Of a stretch of DNA of 8,645 nt, positions 6,332 to 8,645 are shown in pieces. Every line of letters starts with the position of its first letter. Position 1 is the first letter of the stretch. The DNA comes from Holophagaceae bacterium (GTDB lineage Bacteria; Acidobacteriota; Holophagae; Holophagales; Holophagaceae). The notes beneath the pieces were generated by a model. The model saw nothing but the letters and a program-made list of their open reading frames with translations. It ran no database searches and had not been told where the DNA came from. The position numbers and the translations under genes are program-made. The stretch lies in assembly GCA_025353305.1 (NCBI GenBank), contig JANXQX010000189.1, forward strand, positions 1 through 8,645. Reading direction: 5' to 3'.

Positions 6332-8185
6332 TCAGATCGTGTCCAGGTCGACGCCTTCTGGCAGTTGTTCGCCTGACATTTTCCACCGTTCGTATCCAGC
6401 GGCGATGCTGGCGGCTTCGTCCTGATCTAGCACCGTAGAATCCACCCGAAGCGGAAGAACCTTCACTACGGGGATAGGAAGATCCATGGACGGTTGAGGC
6501 CTTGAACCGTGTTCAAGGTCGACTGGCACTCCTCCGAAGTTACCCAGCATGGTGCTCTGCTGAAGGAGAACGCCCCTGTTCTGGTGGAAGTGATGCCAAG
6601 GGACATTGCTGGCGAAGTCGAACTTTTCGGAAACGCTGCCCAGGCCCTTCGAGACCTTCTTCGTGAAGGATCCGTATTTGCCCTGAAGCCGGTGAAAAAA
6701 ATCGGCGTTGGCGTTGTAACAACAGGTGATCCACCGATTCAAGCTGTCCTTGACGGTCTCATAACTTTCGCCGTAGACCTCCTTGAGAAAGGAGTCGTTT
6801 TGGATGCCGAAAACCAAGGACACGCCTTTGCTCCGGTACAGATTCAGGGTACGTGAGAGCTGGGCAATCCGCCCTGCATCGCCTCCTTCATCCATGAGAA
6901 TGATTAGGCTGAGGGCCTGGTTTTTCCGAGATCGAAGGGTACCGAAAAGCAATAGCCAAAACATGCGCCTGACAAGGTCGTACTCAGTCACAGCGCAATC
7001 CCCGAGGACGTAGCCTCCGAGGTTCCTGAAGTCTTGAAGGCTGACCGTGCTCGGGCCGCAGGTGATCTTCGCGACGGCAGGATCAAGAAAAATTTCCAGG
7101 GGCTTCATCTCGATCCCAACCCAAGAGAGGACCTTGGGATCCAGGAGGAGTTCGGCCCAAATGGTGGGCAGCTGGTCCGCCGCTCCTTTGAGGCCGTGGT
7201 GAGAGATGCTGGCCCAGACGGAACCAAGGTCGGGCCAATCTCGGGCGGCAAGGATGGCATTCAAGACGGACCGCGCGAGGGAATAAATCCACTCGTTTTT
7301 ATCGTTGGGGCGCGCGGGAATGATCGCCTCGCAGAGCATCCGGCGCATGGCATTATCGTGAATCTCATCCATGAAATTCAGTACACCGGATCGACTATGG
7401 GAGCCTGAATCAAAGCCCCATGCGGGTTTGTCATTGGTCTCAGAACCTGGCATGGTGCCCTTTTGGTCCTGGTAGATGGTGGGTACTTTTGAGCTGATCA
7501 GGATATGACCGAAGATGTTACTCGTCTTTCCAGATCCGCTCGGACCGAGGACAAGCATCATTTCCGCAAGGGCCGAAGCCCCTACTGGGAAGAGTTGATA
7601 CCTTCCGGTTGACGGACAATCCCGCCTCCATTTTATCCCGCCTCTGCGTCCCAAGATGTAGGCGACGGTTGGCCCGTTGTCGAAAAATTGGTCTGGCGTG
7701 AAGAACTCGGCTTTCCCGTAGTCGGTGGGCTCTCCAAATAGGGACCAATGGATGACTAGGAGGATGAGGATGGCGAGGACTGGAGCCAAGAAGACAGAGA
7801 TCAAGGACGCTGCCATCGCGTGGTCCGAAACCTGCGAGTAGGTGAGATTGGGATTCCACAAATAGTGTGCCCAATGCCCCCTGATCCATTCAAAGGAGCG
7901 AGTGCGGAAGACGGATTCCAGGATCACCCCGAAGAGCCCGACGTATCCAATGAACACGCCTGCGGCCAGGGCGACCCCTTGCAAGGACATCGTGTAGCGA
8001 TCCCATGCCACGGCGTTGGAAAGGGCCTTTTCATGGGTGGTCCATTTCTGCTTAATGGCGAGCGTCAGCGAATACCGCCGGAGGAACCAGATTCCAATGA
8101 CCGCTATGGCGGCGATGAAACAGCCCTGGCTATTGCGCCAGGCGAAATGGGCAAACCAATCAAGGCTTGGATAGAACCTTTCCAT
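6332..8185 (-). CDS. traG: type IV coupling protein, VirD4/TraG family (617 aa)
   Basis: This is an ATPase that delivers the relaxosome or substrate to a type IV secretion channel at the inner membrane. The N-terminus has three hydrophobic segments (about 21-36, 68-91 and 123-148), one more than the usual two. Walker A is GPSGSGKT (214-221), and Walker B is LIILMDEGGD (427-436), followed by the characteristic RTLNLYRSKGVSLVFGIQND (445-464). The segment TIYQDQKGTMPG (236-247) corresponds to the DxKGE region of VirD4 proteins, and SGVLNFMDEI (266-275) to the NPLD region. In place of the common DEF after Walker B it reads DEGGDAG, so it is a divergent member. The start has GGGAGG 5 bases upstream. 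The symbol is given for the family, not as an assignment to a named plasmid system. It is the last recognised transfer gene in the window. Confidence 0.9.
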   Translation of the reverse strand: MERFYPSLDWFAHFAWRNSQGCFIAAIAVIGIWFLRRYSLTLAIKQKWTTHEKALSNAVAWDRYTMSLQGVALAAGVFIGYVGLFGVILESVFRTRSFEWIRGHWAHYLWNPNLTYSQVSDHAMAASLISVFLAPVLAILILLVIHWSLFGEPTDYGKAEFFTPDQFFDNGPTVAYILGRRGGIKWRRDCPSTGRYQLFPVGASALAEMMLVLGPSGSGKTSNIFGHILISSKVPTIYQDQKGTMPGSETNDKPAWGFDSGSHSRSGVLNFMDEIHDNAMRRMLCEAIIPARPNDKNEWIYSLARSVLNAILAARDWPDLGSVWASISHHGLKGAADQLPTIWAELLLDPKVLSWVGIEMKPLEIFLDPAVAKITCGPSTVSLQDFRNLGGYVLGDCAVTEYDLVRRMFWLLLFGTLRSRKNQALSLIILMDEGGDAGRIAQLSRTLNLYRSKGVSLVFGIQNDSFLKEVYGESYETVKDSLNRWITCCYNANADFFHRLQGKYGSFTKKVSKGLGSVSEKFDFASNVPWHHFHQNRGVLLQQSTMLGNFGGVPVDLEHGSRPQPSMDLPIPVVKVLPLRVDSTVLDQDEAASIAAGYERWKMSGEQLPEGVDLDTI

Positions 8186-8187
8186 GA

Positions 8188-8343
8188 CTACCTCCCAACC
8201 TTGGGGCCCTGGTGGACCACCAACGAACCGATGAGGGACTCGATCCGGATCGTCTTGATACCGACTCTCATAAGAGGCGTCAGAGCTTCACCCAGCGGGT
8301 TTCCGGAACGCGGATGAAGCGAGGCAACATCTGGAGTGTTCAT
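8188..8343 (-). CDS. small gene in the transfer operon (51 aa)
   Basis: This is a 51-residue frame between the right-edge gene and the coupling protein. It starts with ATG at 8343 in an ATGA overlap with the upstream stop (8340-8343), with GAGAGA just before it. It ends at TAG (8188-8190), two bases before the coupling-protein ATG. The product begins MNTPDVASLHPRSGNPLGEA and continues with an alternating hydrophobic stretch (VGIKTIRIESLIGSLVVHQG) that could be beta strands. There is no signal peptide, membrane helix or known domain. Its exact fit between two genes, with overlapping signals at both ends, is the main evidence that it is real. Function unknown; a small accessory of the transfer apparatus is an inference from position only. 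Confidence 0.65.
   Translation of the reverse strand: MNTPDVASLHPRSGNPLGEALTPLMRVGIKTIRIESLIGSLVVHQGPKVGR
8191..8196 (-). promoter_or_regulatory. ribosome binding site of the coupling protein
   Basis: GGGAGG lies 5 bases before the ATG at 8185. It overlaps the final codons of the upstream 51-aa gene, which supports translation of the two genes in sequence. Confidence 0.7.
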
Positions 8344-8645
8344 CGTTCTCTCTCTATGCCGCCTCGGGCGGCTTCAAGGGCGGCGTGGGCCACCCGGGTT
8401 GCGAGTTCGAGGGCCTTCGCTACTTGGCCAACAAATGGGAGCCAGCCCGCCACCTGGAAGGCCCTGCGAAGGGGTTCAGGAAGGGGCGCCTGGGCCTTGA
8501 CGGCCTTTGTGGTGAGGTGGGCGAGCTCGGTGCCGCCTCCGACCACGGTTTGGGCCAGGCCCAGGGGAGAAAGGGTAATCAAGTCCCGGGCTGCTCCACC
8601 CGTGGTTCGGATGCCAGCCATTCCCAACCTGGTAAGGGTGCTAAG
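8340..8645 (-). CDS. unrecognised protein, C-terminal part, cut by window edge
   Basis: The frame is open to the right edge, so the 101 residues seen are probably the C-terminal end of a longer protein. They are rich in Ala, Leu and Gly, with a mildly hydrophobic stretch (FQVAGWLPFVGQVAKAL) and a helical, basic end finishing GGIERER. An internal ATG at 8621 or TTG at 8627 could be the true start, giving a 93- or 95-residue protein, but the ribosome binding site (AGG at 6 bases from the ATG) is weak. The stop overlaps the next ATG as ATGA, placing it in the same operon as the 51-aa gene and the coupling protein. I recognise no family; a transfer-related role is guessed from position. Confidence 0.6.
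   Translation of the reverse strand, partial: LSTLTRLGMAGIRTTGGAARDLITLSPLGLAQTVVGGGTELAHLTTKAVKAQAPLPEPLRRAFQVAGWLPFVGQVAKALELATRVAHAALEAARGGIERER

Noticed and set aside
6048..6425. Plus-strand frame of 125 aa across the radC spacer
   Set aside because: It overlaps the ends of two real genes, is rich in Arg, Gly and Ser, has no domain, and its start falls inside radC.

Overview
All recognisable genes in this window lie on the minus strand and read from right to left. The DNA is fairly GC-rich, and the genes are tightly packed with repeated ATGA stop/start overlaps. The contents point to a bacterial mobile element: a conjugation coupling ATPase, a mobile-type RadC protein and a helicase/nuclease-like operon. 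The host cannot be named from this sequence; a GC-rich Gram-negative bacterium is the most I would say.

Right part (about 8645-6332), transfer module: the C-terminal end of an unrecognised protein runs in from beyond the right edge. An ATGA overlap joins it to a 51-residue gene, which leads directly into a VirD4/TraG-type coupling protein of 617 residues with three N-terminal membrane segments and Walker A and B motifs.

Middle (6331-5296): a 251-base spacer holds a perfect 6-bp hairpin, a GC hairpin, an imperfect 17-base direct repeat and a possible 41-residue ORF with a good ribosome binding site. It is followed by a radC-family gene with an intact JAMM metal-binding motif.

Left part (5295-206), the most interesting region: an RmuC-like protein (membrane anchor, long coiled coil, PD-(D/E)xK nuclease-like core), a 939-residue SNF2-family helicase, an 80-residue unknown protein and a 136-residue AAA/SMC-like ATPase head. 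All four are joined by short overlaps, and a stem-loop terminator follows the last stop codon immediately. The ATPase has Walker A but ends before any Walker B, so it is either a remnant or a natural mini-protein. SNF2 helicases of this type are known from defence islands and restriction-like loci, so I infer an accessory defence or DNA-processing operon carried by a conjugative element. That function is inference; only the gene families and the layout are seen directly.

Beyond the terminator (1-183) I see only one weakly supported small membrane-protein frame. No tRNA, rRNA, CRISPR array, insertion sequence or attachment site was recognised.
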